Shown here piece after piece: positions 48,199 through 57,307 of a DNA stretch of 64,000 bases. The notes under the pieces were generated by a model. That model did not search any database. It saw only the letters and a list, made by a program, of their open reading frames with translations, and had not been told where the DNA came from. How positions within the stretch are numbered: the first letter of the stretch is position 1; every line of letters begins with the position of its first letter. The stretch covers positions 21,347 through 85,346 of the forward strand of contig NZ_CDBL01000033.1 of assembly GCF_000820005.1 (NCBI RefSeq), read 5' to 3'. This stretch comes from Aeromonas piscicola (GTDB lineage: Bacteria > Pseudomonadota > Gammaproteobacteria > Enterobacterales > Aeromonadaceae). The translations under genes and the position numbers were made by a program.

Positions 48199-48227
48199 CC
48201 CCGGTATTCGTACTGGGGATTTTTTTA
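48199..48227 (+). terminator. Terminator after the aroE operon
   Basis: CCCCGGTA and TACTGGGG enclose a stable TTCG tetraloop, followed by at least seven T. It is 97 bases after the DUF1488 gene stop; those 97 bases hold nothing I can identify. Confidence 0.85.
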
Positions 48228-48248
48228 TCTATATGAAAAAAAAAGTGT

Positions 48249-48287
48249 TTTATGTAATTCATCTTTCGTGAAACTAAATTACATAAA
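48249..48287. promoter_or_regulatory. Perfect inverted repeat in the spf promoter region
   Basis: TTTATGTAATT (48249-48259) and AATTACATAAA (48277-48287) are perfect 11-base arms around 17 bases. The dyad lies at about -79 to -41 from the spf start and could be an operator. A good CRP site, as known for E. coli spf, is not obvious. Confidence 0.6.
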
Positions 48288-48312
48288 TTACTTTCACTTT
48301 CTGCTGCTTTGC

Positions 48313-48318
48313 TATACA
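48313..48318 (+). promoter_or_regulatory. -10 element of spf
   Basis: TATACA lies nine bases before the first base of the RNA as set by the E. coli Spot 42 start. The matching -35 is poor (around CTTTCA, 48291-48296), which suggests need for an activator or other contacts. Confidence 0.6.
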
Positions 48319-48327
48319 GTTAGCGAC

Positions 48328-48431
48328 GTAGGGTACAGAGGTAAGATGTTCTATCTTTCAGACCTTTTATTTCACGTAATTGAATGTGGCTGAATAGCAG
48401 CCCCGATGAGTATTCGTCGGGGTGTTTTTTT
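48328..48431 (+). ncRNA. spf: Spot 42 small RNA
   Basis: The first 50 bases (GTAGGGTACAGAGGTAAGAT and beyond, through CTTTCAGACCTTTTA) are nearly identical to E. coli Spot 42. The RNA then has TTCACGTAAT, GTGGCTGAATA and ends in a terminator hairpin, CCCCGATGAG/TATTCGTCGGGG, plus seven T. Spot 42 is an Hfq-binding RNA that represses many carbon-use genes and is itself lowered by CRP-cAMP. As in E. coli it lies just upstream of engB, which is transcribed toward it. polA is not present here; the aroE operon lies in its place. Confidence 0.95.
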
Positions 48432-48488
48432 ATGTGTGGCGTTTAGAGTAAATGCTTTAATGTCGCCAGATATTTGTTAGAATGAAGG

Positions 48489-48598
48489 GGCTTCTTGAGG
48501 AAAACTAGTCGTCTTTGTTCTCAAGATTTAGCTTCTTCCCAATTTTTGAACTGATTGTTTCAGGCCGATACTGCACCAGTGGTATTGGCCTCATTTTT
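48489..48598 (+). ncRNA. Candidate small RNA downstream of spf
   Basis: A -10-like TAGAAT (48478-48483) precedes a stretch with a stem CTTGAG/CTCAAG around a 20-base loop (from about 48493). It ends at a strong terminator: AGGCCGATAC/GTATTGGCCT (48562-48591) plus TTTTT. About 110 bases in all. I recognise no family. It could also be only a terminator for read-through from spf. The -35 is weak. Confidence 0.45.
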
Positions 48599-48696
48599 GT
48601 CCCTGCCCGCCACCTCCATGTAATAAAATTTCATTTCTGTACTTATTGAGTGATGCGCTTGTTATTCGATGGCAGAAATCTGAAAACGTTGCCATG

Positions 48697-48739
48697 GGAA
48701 TGAAAAGTTAATTTAAAATGGTAATTAACTTTTCATTCC
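48697..48739. repeat. Perfect 17-bp inverted repeat
   Basis: GGAATGAAAAGTTAATT (48697-48713) and AATTAACTTTTCATTCC (48723-48739) flank a nine-base loop. The arms are A/T-rich and no T run follows, so it does not look like a standard terminator. From here to engB (48895) I see only a minor GCGGAG/CTCCGC hairpin. Confidence 0.7.
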
Positions 48740-48894
48740 ATTGTTAAAGAAGGCTTTTATAAAATTTTCTGGGGGAAAGGTATAGGCGGGTATCGAGGGT
48801 TGGCGGGACGTCATCAAACTGAAAGTCTTTCAATCAGCGGAGGGTCAACTCCGCCAATTGCAAGGAGGGGATAGCAGTATGATGGAGGAATGCA

Positions 48895-49548
48895 TTATTC
48901 CTCGATCTGCTCTTGCTCATCACCTTCGGCGATCTCGTCTGCTCCGGCCAGATACCAGCCAGACAGAGTCTGGGCCAGTTTCTCCACTCCGATATTATTG
49001 AGGGAGGAGAAAGCTTCTACTTGGATCTGCGGGCCCAGGTCGGCAATGGCCTGACGAACCTTGATGACCTGATTGTTGCGGGGACCCGGGCTCAGCTTGT
49101 CCGCCTTGGTCAGCAGCAGCATGACCGGCAGTTCACGGTGGGAGCTCCACTCCAGCATGTTCATGTCGGTATCTTTGAGTGGGTGACGGATGTCCATCAG
49201 GATCACCAGGCCTTTCAATGACTCACGACGCTGCAGGTATTCTGCCAGTGACTTTTGCCACTTGAGCTTCATTTCCAGTGGTACTTGTGCATAACCATAG
49301 CCCGGCAGATCGACCAGACGCTTGCCCGGTTCCAGTTCAAACAGGTTGATCAACTGGGTGCGGCCCGGGGTTTTACTGGTGCGAGCCAGGTTCTTGTGCT
49401 TGGTTAAGGTGTTCAATGCAGATGACTTACCGGCATTGGAACGGCCGGCAAACGCAATCTCGACACCCCCATCATTTGGCAGGTGACGGATGTCGGGTGC
49501 GCTGGTCACAAAATGCACCTTATTGAAATTCAGAGTTTGTGTATCCAA
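48895..49548 (-). CDS. engB: Ribosome biogenesis GTPase EngB/YihA
   Basis: A 217-residue Era-like GTPase needed for 50S assembly. G1 is [12 protein letters not shown] (near 36), G2 region [10 protein letters not shown]3 DLPGYGYAQ (near 80) and G4 TKADKL (near 147). The conserved N-terminus [14 protein letters not shown] fixes the start as TTG at 49548, with GGGGA upstream. The acidic tail ([14 protein letters not shown]) extends slightly past E. coli EngB (210). It is divergent from cytochrome c4 and convergent toward spf, as in E. coli. Confidence 0.95.
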   Translation of the reverse strand: MDTQTLNFNKVHFVTSAPDIRHLPNDGGVEIAFAGRSNAGKSSALNTLTKHKNLARTSKTPGRTQLINLFELEPGKRLVDLPGYGYAQVPLEMKLKWQKSLAEYLQRRESLKGLVILMDIRHPLKDTDMNMLEWSSHRELPVMLLLTKADKLSPGPRNNQVIKVRQAIADLGPQIQVEAFSSLNNIGVEKLAQTLSGWYLAGADEIAEGDEQEQIEE

Positions 49549-49690
49549 CGTAAATTCCCCATAGAGATAGAGGGTTATAGAGTTACTTTTTTGTGAAATC
49601 GTGTAAAATGGCGTCGTTTAAACGCGTTTATTTTAACATGCCTTCAGCGGCATGGGATCTGGAAGCCTAATAACGAGAAGTTGGAACGCC

Positions 49691-50308
49691 ATGAAGAACC
49701 TAGTCATTACTCTTGCTCTGATGGTTGGCGTAACGGGGATGGCACAAGCCAAGGGCGATGCCGCTGCGGGACAATCCAAGGCTGCCGTGTGTGCGGCTTG
49801 TCATGGACCGGACGGAAACAGCCTTGTCGATATGTATCCCAAGATTGCTGGTCAGCACGCATCATATATCAAAAAGCAATTAGTTGAACTGAAGGCTGCA
49901 GCTTCTGGCCAAATTGGTCGAGTTGCACCCATCATGGGGCCTATGGCTCTCCCCTTGTCCGATCAGGACATGGAAGACCTTGCTGCCTACTTCTCCAGCC
50001 AGAAGGTAACACCGATTGCGGTGCCTGATGACGCTGTAGCAGCGGGTAAAGCGCTCTATATGGGTGGTGACATGAGCCGTGGTCTGGCTGCTTGTACCGC
50101 TTGTCACGGTCCGCGGGGCTCGGGTGTCGAGCAGGCCAAATATCCGAGCCTGTCCGGCCAGCATCCTGCTTATATCAAGGCCCAGCTCACCGCGTTTCGT
50201 GCAGCTGCCCGTGATAACGACCCGAACAGCATGATGCGGGACGTTGCCAAGAAGCTGACCGATCAGGATATAGAAGCCTTGTCCAAATACGTGGCCGGTT
50301 TGCACTGA
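49691..50308 (+). CDS. Diheme cytochrome c4
   Basis: A 205-residue periplasmic protein with a signal peptide (MKNLVITLALMVGVTGMAQA) and two class I cytochrome c domains. Heme motifs are CAACH (near 38) and CTACH (near 135). Axial Met candidates lie in APIMGPMA and NSMMRDV. Cytochrome c4 passes electrons from the bc1 complex to terminal oxidases such as cbb3. Size fits the family. It lies in its usual place next to engB. Confidence 0.95.
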   Translation: MKNLVITLALMVGVTGMAQAKGDAAAGQSKAAVCAACHGPDGNSLVDMYPKIAGQHASYIKKQLVELKAAASGQIGRVAPIMGPMALPLSDQDMEDLAAYFSSQKVTPIAVPDDAVAAGKALYMGGDMSRGLAACTACHGPRGSGVEQAKYPSLSGQHPAYIKAQLTAFRAAARDNDPNSMMRDVAKKLTDQDIEALSKYVAGLH

Positions 50309-50337
50309 AAACGCATTGTGATGTACCCCATTGATAT

Positions 50338-50370
50338 TAACGAGGAGCCGCTGGCTCCTCGTTTCTTTTT
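50338..50370 (+). terminator. Terminator of the cytochrome c4 gene
   Basis: AACGAGGAGCC and GGCTCCTCGTT enclose GCT, followed by TTCTTTTT. Confidence 0.85.
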
Positions 50371-50409
50371 GGCCTTTAACTCCATTTGGCCAATTTTTTC
50401 TCGCATTGT

Positions 50410-50420
50410 TGTAAGAGATC
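50410..50420 (+). promoter_or_regulatory. Candidate UvrY/GacA-type half site upstream of the Csr RNA
   Basis: TGTAAGAGATC matches the left half of the TGTAAG-N6-CTTACA activator site used by the BarA-UvrY (GacS-GacA) system at csrB-type genes. It lies about 150 bases before the RNA, the usual distance. The right half is not conserved. Confidence 0.45.
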
Positions 50421-50561
50421 CCCCATTCATTGGCCTGGCCAGGGCTTAAACATTTTTCAAATAATGTTTAGTAATTCATTAATTTCAATATGTTAAATGA
50501 CAATAAGCAATTTATCTCCGTTTGAAAACGTTCTTGGTGGATTGAGTCGTTTTATTAAGTT

Positions 50562-50923
50562 GATACAGTGGATGCATGGAGTGGCCCACGAGGCGATTCA
50601 CGACCGGGATGTTGTGAAGACAGGATGTCGATGCGGCGGGATGCCACAGGACCACGCAAGTGACAGGCAAGGGATTGAAATACCAGGATGGTGACTGCTC
50701 AGGAAGAGCGGGGCTGCGGGATGCAACCACCCCAGAGTGATGGCCGGAGGCTGTCCCCATGGGTCAAGCAAGCACACGCACATTCAGGAACGACCATTAA
50801 GGTCAGGACGACCATATACAAAGATATGATGCGCAGAGGTATCACCATGGACAGGGTGATTTGCAGCCAGGGATGGGACTCGCATAAACATATCGAGGCA
50901 GCTTCGGCTGCCTTTTTTCTTTT
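50562..50923 (+). ncRNA. CsrB/CsrC-family regulatory RNA
   Basis: This 360-base noncoding stretch holds 16 GGA motifs. Many sit in the loops of short hairpins: GACA-GGA-TGTC, ACCA-GGA-TGGT, GCTC-AGGAA-GAGC, GCC-GGA-GGC and GGTC-AGGAC-GACC. It ends in a strong terminator: GAGGCAGC, TTCG loop, GCTGCC, six T (about 50896-50923). This is the structure of CsrB/CsrC RNAs, which sequester the translational regulator CsrA. In E. coli csrC lies at the same place, just before yihI. The 5' end is estimated only. Confidence 0.85.
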
Positions 50924-51135
50924 GGGTCATTAACCCGATTAGCCATTCTGTGTCAAAATACCAGCAACATGCCCAGAGGATACCGATCCTGCGGTGTTCA
51001 GAGGCCAGAAATGGTCGGGTTGGTGCAGGATCCCGCTCTTGTTTCTGATCCACTGTCCCCCGTGTCAGTATCCTCCCCGGATGGTCTCATCCCGGGTGCG
51101 GCTTCAATCCAGTTATTTGTCGGAGTCAGTCATTC

Positions 51136-51714
51136 ATGTCGGCTAAACAACCCAATCGCAAGCCTACCGGTAAGCGCAAAGAATCAGATGCCAGTGCCCT
51201 GGAAGGCCGTGAGCGCAAACGCGCCGCCAAGCGTAAGGGCTTGAAGGCGGGCTCCCGCCAGCAGGCAGAACAGTCCAGCAACAAGAATGGCAAGCAGGCC
51301 AAGGATCCGCGTATCGGTTCTCGCAAGCCCATCGCCCTGATAGTGGAAGAGAAGAGCGGCAAGCCGGTTGCACCCAAGCCGGTAAAAGAGAAGAAGCTGG
51401 TAATGACGCCCGAGCAGGAGCTGGCTGCCATCGAGAATGATGATCGCCTGAACGATCTGCTGGATCGCCTCGATGCCGGCGAGACCCTGGAAGCGGCCGA
51501 GCAGACCTGGGTTGACCAGCGTGTCGATCGCTATCAGGAGCTGATGGATGAGCTTGGCATCATAGACAACGATGATGACGAAGACGACGATGGCTCCTTC
51601 GACGATGCCGGCTATGACGAGCCGAGCCAGCCCGCCTCCGAAGAGGAGCTGTGGGATCGCTTCACCCAGGTTGACTATCAGCCAGAGCCCAAGCCTGAGC
51701 CGAAGAAAAAGTGA
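51136..51714 (+). CDS. yihI: Der GTPase-activating protein YihI
   Basis: A 192-residue protein. The N-terminal third is very basic (RKPTGKRKESDASALEGRER). The middle contains LAAIENDDRLNDLLDRLDAG and LDRLDAGETLEAAEQTWVDQ, and the C-terminal third is acidic (DNDDDEDDDGSFDD). It stimulates the GTPase Der in 50S ribosome assembly in E. coli. Size is slightly larger than the E. coli protein (169). Its stop overlaps the next start region, so the two genes are likely coupled. Confidence 0.93.
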   Translation: MSAKQPNRKPTGKRKESDASALEGRERKRAAKRKGLKAGSRQQAEQSSNKNGKQAKDPRIGSRKPIALIVEEKSGKPVAPKPVKEKKLVMTPEQELAAIENDDRLNDLLDRLDAGETLEAAEQTWVDQRVDRYQELMDELGIIDNDDDEDDDGSFDDAGYDEPSQPASEEELWDRFTQVDYQPEPKPEPKKK

Positions 51715-52166
51715 TGAGTGGATGGATGCTGGCCGCCCTGTTGGGCGGCCTGATTTTGCTGGGGCTGGCCGTGTATGCCGGTACCCTGCTGGCCCGTCTC
51801 AAGCGTCAGCGTGATATGCAGATGCATGCCGTTGCGGCCCGCAATGAGCGTATCCTCGACAGCGTGCGGGTGATTGCCCATGCGGTGCGGGACGGTCAGT
51901 GCGACTACTCCGAAGGCGCTATCCGGCTGACCAATTTGCTGGATGCCTTGCAGATCAAGGGCGGTCGGGCCTTTGCCAGTGAATTTCCGGGTTTGTACAG
52001 TCTATATGAGAAGGTGAAAGAGATGCCGACTCATGAGGCGAGACGTGCCCTCAAGCGCAATGAAGTGATGAAGATGGATCTCGAACGCAGTGGCTATGAG
52101 GCCGAGCTGGAGGCGCAGATCCTCAAGGATGTGGCCCAACTGAAGGATTTTCAGTTAAGCCGGTGA
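51714..52166 (+). CDS. DUF2489 family membrane-anchored protein
   Basis: A 150-residue protein with one N-terminal membrane helix (MLAALLGGLILLGLAVYAGT) and a cytoplasmic helical part containing IAHAVRDGQCDYSEGAIRL, as in DUF2489. No function is known. It usually lies between yihI and hemN in Aeromonas- and Vibrio-type genomes. The ATG at 51714 is one codon after a GTG alternative, and overlaps the last base of the yihI stop codon. Confidence 0.85.
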   Translation: MSGWMLAALLGGLILLGLAVYAGTLLARLKRQRDMQMHAVAARNERILDSVRVIAHAVRDGQCDYSEGAIRLTNLLDALQIKGGRAFASEFPGLYSLYEKVKEMPTHEARRALKRNEVMKMDLERSGYEAELEAQILKDVAQLKDFQLSR

Positions 52167-52193
52167 GCCGATAACAAAAAAGAGGAAGCAAGC

Positions 52194-53567
52194 GTGCAAG
52201 CAGAACAGATTGTGTGGGATCAGGCCCTGATCGAAAAATATAACTACAGCGGCCCGCGCTACACCTCCTATCCCACTGCGCTGGAGTTCAACGAGCGTTT
52301 CGGCTATCCGGACTTCGTTCACGCCGCAGGCCAGTATCCGGCGCGCAACCTGTCTCTCTACGTGCACATCCCTTTCTGTCACAAGCTCTGCTACTACTGC
52401 GGCTGCAACAAGGTGATCACCCGTCATCAGCACAAGGCCGATCAGTACCTCGACTATCTCGAGCAGGAGATCAAGGCCCAGGCCCCCCTGTTCAAGCACC
52501 GGCTGGTGACCCAGCTGCACTGGGGCGGCGGCACGCCCACCTATCTTGACGAAGCCCAGACCCGCCGGCTGATGGCCATGTTGCGCGAGCACTTCCAGTT
52601 CGCGGACGAAGGCGAGATCAGCATCGAAGTGGATCCGCGGGAGATCGAGCTCACCATGCTGGATGTGCTGCGTGAAGTGGGGTTCAACCGCATCAGCCTC
52701 GGCGTGCAGGACTTCAACAAGGCAGTGCAGGTGGCGGTCAATCGCGAGCAGGATAACGACTTCATCCGCGCCATGCTGGAGCGTGCTCGTGCATTGGGCT
52801 TTCGCTCCACCAACCTGGATCTCATCTACGGCCTGCCGCACCAGAATTGCGACAGTTTCCACCATACCCTGGAAGAAGTGCTCAAGACGGATCCGGCCCG
52901 TCTCTCCATCTTCAACTATGCCCATCTGCCGAGCCGTTTCGCCGCTCAGCACAAGCTGAAAGAGGAAGATATGCCGGCCCCCCGGGAGAAGCTGGCCATG
53001 CTGCAGGACACCATCGCCTTCCTCACCAGCCAGGGTTATCAGTTCATCGGCATGGATCACTTCGCCAAGCCCGATGACGAGCTGGCGGTGGCCCAGCGCG
53101 AGGGCAAGCTGCACCGCAACTTCCAGGGCTACACCACCCAGGGGGATTGTGATCTGCTGGGGCTGGGGGTCTCCTCCATCAGCATGATCGGCGACGCCTA
53201 TTCCCAGAACCAGAAAGAGCTCAAGGCCTATTACGCTCAGGTAGAGACGCTGGGCCATGCCCAGTGGAAGGGGTGCTCCCTCAACCAGGACGACCTGATC
53301 CGCCGCGAGGTGATCAAGCGTCTCATTTGCGACTTCAGCCTGAACTTCGCCGCCGTCGAACAGGCTCATGGCTTGGTCTTCAGTGAGTACTTCGCCGACG
53401 ATCTCAAGCTGTTGCAGACCTTTATCGACGATGGTCTGGTACGCATGACCGAAGAGGGGCTGGAAGTGGTCTCCACCGGCCAGTTGCTCATTCGCAATAT
53501 CTGCATGTGCTTCGACGTCTACTTGCGCAACAAGGCGCGCCAGCAGCAGTTCTCCCGGGTGATCTGA
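52194..53567 (+). CDS. hemN: Oxygen-independent coproporphyrinogen III dehydrogenase
   Basis: A 457-residue radical-SAM enzyme that forms protoporphyrinogen IX without oxygen. The cluster motif is CHKLCYYCGC (CxxxCxxC, near 62), preceded by LYVHIPF. The GGGTPTYL motif lies near 113. The N-terminal YNYSGPRYTSYPTALEF fixes the start as GTG at 52194, with AGGA upstream. Length equals E. coli HemN (457). With hemF in the same window the cell can make heme with or without oxygen. Confidence 0.97.
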   Translation: MQAEQIVWDQALIEKYNYSGPRYTSYPTALEFNERFGYPDFVHAAGQYPARNLSLYVHIPFCHKLCYYCGCNKVITRHQHKADQYLDYLEQEIKAQAPLFKHRLVTQLHWGGGTPTYLDEAQTRRLMAMLREHFQFADEGEISIEVDPREIELTMLDVLREVGFNRISLGVQDFNKAVQVAVNREQDNDFIRAMLERARALGFRSTNLDLIYGLPHQNCDSFHHTLEEVLKTDPARLSIFNYAHLPSRFAAQHKLKEEDMPAPREKLAMLQDTIAFLTSQGYQFIGMDHFAKPDDELAVAQREGKLHRNFQGYTTQGDCDLLGLGVSSISMIGDAYSQNQKELKAYYAQVETLGHAQWKGCSLNQDDLIRREVIKRLICDFSLNFAAVEQAHGLVFSEYFADDLKLLQTFIDDGLVRMTEEGLEVVSTGQLLIRNICMCFDVYLRNKARQQQFSRVI

Positions 53568-53592
53568 GCCGCAGGCTTTGTCACTGCAATAA

Positions 53593-53620
53593 AAAAAACC
53601 GCCTCTCGGCGGTTTTTTTT
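53593..53620. terminator. Bidirectional terminator between hemN and add
   Basis: ACCGCC and GGCGGT enclose TCTC, with A and T runs of eight on both sides. It suits both convergent genes. Confidence 0.9.
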
Positions 53621-53645
53621 ATTGCGTAAGCAAGCGGTTCAAGGC

Positions 53646-54647
53646 TCAGCGGCTGGCGGCGCGGGCGCTCAGCTCGGCTTTCTCGCTATCGCTCAGGAAG
53701 GCCAGCGTCAGGCCGTTTTGCTGGGCGGTGCGGATCTCGCTCGCCGTCATGCCGGCGGCCGGGGCGGCCACCTCATATTCGTGGGGCAGGTCTATGCCTT
53801 CGACCGCCGGATCGTCCGTGTTGAGGCAGACCAGCACGCCGGCGGCCAGGAACTGGCGGATCGGATGCTCGGTCAGGCTCGCCACAGTGGTGGTCTGGAG
53901 GTTGGAGGTGAGGCAGGATTCGATGCCGATGCGGTGCTCCGCCAGATAGGCCATCAGACGCGGATCCTGGATCGCCTTGACGCCGTGGCCGATACGCTCG
54001 GCGCCCAGATCGCGGATGGCTTGCCACATGCTCTCGGGGCCGGCGGCTTCGCCAGCGTGCACGGTGACGCGCATGCCCGCATCGCGCACCTTGCGAAAGT
54101 GCTCGGTGAACAGCTCACCCGGGAAGCCCAGCTCGTCACCGGCCAGATCGACGGCAACCAGCTTGTCGCGGTGGGCCAGACAGGCCTCCAGTTCGATGCG
54201 GCACTGCTCGGTGCCGAAGGTACGGCTCATGATGCCGATGAGGTTGGTCTTGATGCCAAAGTCGCGGCTGCCGGCAGCCACGCCGTCTATGATGGCTTCC
54301 ACCACGCCCTGCGGATGCAGCTTGTGGGCCATTGCCATGTAGGCCGGGCTGAAGCGCAGCTCGGCGTAGTCGATGCCGGCGCGCAGCAGATCTTCCACGT
54401 TCTCGTAGGCGACCCGGCGGCAGGCGTCGTAATCGGCCAGCACGGCCACGCCCCAGTCCAGTTTCTTCAGGAAGGCGACCAGACTCGGCTCATTCTCGAC
54501 GATCTGCACGTAGGGGCGCAGTGCCTCCAGCTCATCGGCGGGCAGCTGGATATTGTGCTGACGTCCCAGCTCGAGGATGGTCTGCGGACGAATGTTGCCG
54601 TCCAGATGGCGGTGCAGGTCGGTCAGGGGGAGAGATCTGTCAATCAT
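53646..54647 (-). CDS. add: Adenosine deaminase
   Basis: A 333-residue zinc enzyme that converts adenosine to inosine. Metal and catalytic residues lie in [12 protein letters not shown] (His-x-His near 12-14), [10 protein letters not shown] (His and Glu near 197-200), ERIGHG and [12 protein letters not shown] (Asp near 278). The size matches E. coli Add. AAGG precedes the ATG at 54647; the open frame begins further upstream without a signal. It is transcribed alone, downstream of the glnG terminator. Confidence 0.96.
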   Translation of the reverse strand: MIDRSLPLTDLHRHLDGNIRPQTILELGRQHNIQLPADELEALRPYVQIVENEPSLVAFLKKLDWGVAVLADYDACRRVAYENVEDLLRAGIDYAELRFSPAYMAMAHKLHPQGVVEAIIDGVAAGSRDFGIKTNLIGIMSRTFGTEQCRIELEACLAHRDKLVAVDLAGDELGFPGELFTEHFRKVRDAGMRVTVHAGEAAGPESMWQAIRDLGAERIGHGVKAIQDPRLMAYLAEHRIGIESCLTSNLQTTTVASLTEHPIRQFLAAGVLVCLNTDDPAVEGIDLPHEYEVAAPAAGMTASEIRTAQQNGLTLAFLSDSEKAELSARAASR

Positions 54648-54711
54648 GGTGACGCCTTCTTCGAGTCGGGTTTGAAAGCCTGTCATTCTAGGCAGGGCTC
54701 TCAAAAAAGAT

Positions 54712-54735
54712 ACCCCGTTTGAAATCAAACGGGGT
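54712..54735 (-). terminator. Terminator of the glnL-glnG operon
   Basis: ACCCCGTTTGA and TCAAACGGGGT pair closely. On the minus strand ATCTTTTTT follows, 54 bases after the glnG stop. Confidence 0.85.
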
Positions 54736-54788
54736 CTTATTGGTCAGCGATTTGCCAAGGCGTGATGGGAATCGTTTTTCCCGAGGAC

Positions 54789-56207
54789 TCAGGAGAGGTC
54801 GAGTTCCTTCAGCTTGCGAGTCAGGGTGTTGCGACCCCAGCCGAGCAGGCGGGCGGCTTCCTGTTTGTGGCCATGGGTGTGATCCAGTGCCGTCTCCAGC
54901 ATGACCCGCTCGAACTGGGGCAGGGCATCGGCCAGGATGTCGGTCTCCCCCAGCGCCAGCTTGGCGGCCACCCAATCCTGCAACTGCTGCTGCCAGCCAC
55001 CGGTCAGGGCCGGCTGGCCCGGCTCTGCCGCGCTGGTGATGGGGGTGAGCAGTTCGGCGGGCAGATCCCCAACCAGCACTTCCTGGCCAGAGGCCATCAC
55101 GGTCAGCCAGCGGCAGACGTTCTCCAGCTGGCGCACGTTGCCCGGCCAGGGCAGGCGGCTGATGTAGGCCTGGGTGTCTGGATGCAGGCTCTTGGCCTCC
55201 ACGTTCAGCTCCTTGGCGGCGCGCAGCAGAAAGTGCTGGGCCAGCTGGGGTATGTCTTCACGGCGCTCCTTGAGGGCGGGAATATGGATGCGGATGACGT
55301 TGAGGCGGTGGAACAGATCTTCCCGGAATTCGCCGTCGGCGACCCGCCTCTCCAGGTTCTGGTGGGTGGCGGCGATGATCCGCACGTCCACCTGCACCGG
55401 TTGATGGCCACCGACCCGATAGAACTGGCCATCGGCCAGCACCCGCAGCAAGCGGGTCTGCACATCCAGCGGCATGTCACCTATCTCGTCGAGAAACAGG
55501 GTGCCACCGTCGGCCTGCTCGAAGCGGCCGTGACGTATGTTGTTGGCACCGGTGAAGGCCCCCTTCTCATGGCCAAACAGCTCAGATTCGATGAGATCTT
55601 TCGGGATGGCCGCCATGTTGAGGGCGATGAAGTTTTTGTGGGCGCGCGGGCTGTGCTTGTGCAGCGCGTGGGCGACCAGCTCCTTGCCGGTGCCGCTCTG
55701 GCCGTTGATCAGCACAGAGATGCTGGATCGTGACAGCCGGCCTATGGCGCGGAACACCTCCTGCATCGCCGGCGCTTCGCCGATGATCTCGGGTGTGGCG
55801 GTCGTCTCCTGCTGGCGCGCCTTGCGTTTGGTGCGCTGCTCTTTCAGGTGATTCTCGGCGCGGCGCACCAGGGTTACCGCTTCGTCGATGTCGAACGGCT
55901 TGGGCAGGTATTCGAAGGCGCCGCGCTGATAGGCGTTGACCGCGCTGTCCAGATCCGAGTGCGCCGTCATGATGATGATGGGCAGATCGGCCTGGCGGCG
56001 GTGGATCTGCTCCAGCAGGCTGAGGCCGTCTATGCCGGGCATGCGGATATCGGAGAGGATCACGTCCGGCGAGCGCATTTCGAGCGAGCTCAGCAGGGCC
56101 TCGCCATCGGCGAAGCTCTCGCACTCGAAGCCTTCGCTGCCGAGGGTGCGTTCCAGCACCCAGCGGATAGAACTGTCGTCATCGACGATCCACACTTTTG
56201 CTGTCAT
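54789..56207 (-). CDS. glnG: Nitrogen response regulator NtrC (GlnG)
   Basis: A 472-residue sigma-54 activator. The receiver domain (1-120) has its phosphorylated Asp in ILSDIRMPG near 54. The AAA+ domain (about 140-380) contains [15 protein letters not shown] (Walker A), GAFTGA (sigma-54 contact) and [11 protein letters not shown] (Walker B). The C-terminal Fis-type helix-turn-helix ends in [15 protein letters not shown]. NtrB phosphorylates it under nitrogen limitation. It starts nine bases after glnL. Confidence 0.97.
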   Translation of the reverse strand: MTAKVWIVDDDSSIRWVLERTLGSEGFECESFADGEALLSSLEMRSPDVILSDIRMPGIDGLSLLEQIHRRQADLPIIIMTAHSDLDSAVNAYQRGAFEYLPKPFDIDEAVTLVRRAENHLKEQRTKRKARQQETTATPEIIGEAPAMQEVFRAIGRLSRSSISVLINGQSGTGKELVAHALHKHSPRAHKNFIALNMAAIPKDLIESELFGHEKGAFTGANNIRHGRFEQADGGTLFLDEIGDMPLDVQTRLLRVLADGQFYRVGGHQPVQVDVRIIAATHQNLERRVADGEFREDLFHRLNVIRIHIPALKERREDIPQLAQHFLLRAAKELNVEAKSLHPDTQAYISRLPWPGNVRQLENVCRWLTVMASGQEVLVGDLPAELLTPITSAAEPGQPALTGGWQQQLQDWVAAKLALGETDILADALPQFERVMLETALDHTHGHKQEAARLLGWGRNTLTRKLKELDLS

Positions 56208-56216
56208 GACGTTCCC

Positions 56217-57272
56217 TTATTTACGAAGCGGTAGAAAGATGGTGAATTCGGTGTGGCCTGGCCAGCTGATGCAGTCGATGCGCCCCTTGTGCTGATCGAT
56301 CAGGTTCTGGGCGATGGAGAGACCGAGCCCCGTGCCTCCCTCCTTGCCGGTGATCATGGGGTAGAAGAGGGTATCGCGGATGGCATCGGGAATGCCGGGG
56401 CCGTTGTCGATGATCTTGATCTCGGCCGCCAGGCGATAGCGCTGGCCGTGGATGGTGATCTGGAACGCGGTGCGGGTCTTGATGCGGATGAGCCCGGTTT
56501 GCTCGCCTATGGCCTCGGCGGCGTTGCGCACCATGTTGAGAAACGCCTGCTGCAGCTGATCCGGCTCCATCTCGAATTCCGGAATGCTGGGATCGTAATC
56601 CCGCTCTATGCGGACAGTCGGCGGCAGCTCCAGCTCCACCAGGCGGCGCACCTGTTCCAGCACAGAGTGGACATTGTGCATCTGGTGACGACCCGGGCGT
56701 TGTGGACCGAGCAGGCGATCGACCAGCACTCGCAGCCGGTCGGCCTGCTCTATGATGATGCCTGTATATTCACGCAAGGCCGGATCCGGCAGCTCTTTTT
56801 GCAACAGCTGCGCCGCGCCGCGCAGGCCGCCCAGCGGGTTCTTGATCTCGTGGGCCAGACCGCGCACCAATTCCTTGGCCGCCAGTTGCTGGGCATGTTG
56901 TTGCAGCTCCTGGCTGATCTTCTTCTGCTGATCTATCTTGCGCAGCTCGACCACCATCAAGCGTTGTTCATGGTCAGCGAGCGGGCTCACGCTCATCTCC
57001 ACCAGTCTGGGTTCTCCTTCCACCACCAGGGTCACTTCGCTGTCGGTGAAGCCCTGCCCCGAGGTGAGGCACTGCTTGAGGCGTTGCAGATCGAGGGAGA
57101 TGTGTTCCAGCAGATGGGGCAGCTCGATCCCGATCAGCCGGCGCTGGCTGAGGGAAAGCAGTTGTTCGGCCGCCGGGTTGACGAACTGGATGCAGAGGCG
57201 CTCATCCATCAGGATGACGGCGGTCAGCAAGTTATCGAGCAGTATCTTGGCTTGATCCGGGCGGGTTGGCAC
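56217..57272 (-). CDS. glnL: Nitrogen sensor kinase/phosphatase NtrB (GlnL)
   Basis: A 351-residue cytoplasmic histidine kinase. A PAS domain covers about 5-110. The H box is RGLAHEIKNPLGGLRGAAQL (His near 139), the N box is FLNMVRNAAEA and the G boxes are DNGPGIPD and GGTGLGLSIAQ. It phosphorylates or dephosphorylates NtrC under control of PII. GTG start with AGGGAG seven bases upstream. An NtrC site lies about 36 bases before the start, so the operon is probably autoregulated. Confidence 0.96.
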   Translation of the reverse strand: MPTRPDQAKILLDNLLTAVILMDERLCIQFVNPAAEQLLSLSQRRLIGIELPHLLEHISLDLQRLKQCLTSGQGFTDSEVTLVVEGEPRLVEMSVSPLADHEQRLMVVELRKIDQQKKISQELQQHAQQLAAKELVRGLAHEIKNPLGGLRGAAQLLQKELPDPALREYTGIIIEQADRLRVLVDRLLGPQRPGRHQMHNVHSVLEQVRRLVELELPPTVRIERDYDPSIPEFEMEPDQLQQAFLNMVRNAAEAIGEQTGLIRIKTRTAFQITIHGQRYRLAAEIKIIDNGPGIPDAIRDTLFYPMITGKEGGTGLGLSIAQNLIDQHKGRIDCISWPGHTEFTIFLPLRK

Positions 57273-57307
57273 AGGTTTCTCCCTAAAACGGTGCTATACA
57301 CCAGTAA

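Noticed and set aside
48267..48287. CRP site upstream of spf
   Set aside because: GTGA is present but the second half is poor; the perfect TTTATGTAATT dyad is the stronger signal.
50497..50694. 65-codon plus-strand frame
   Set aside because: It lies over the 5' part of the GGA-rich RNA, whose hairpins explain the sequence better than a protein does.
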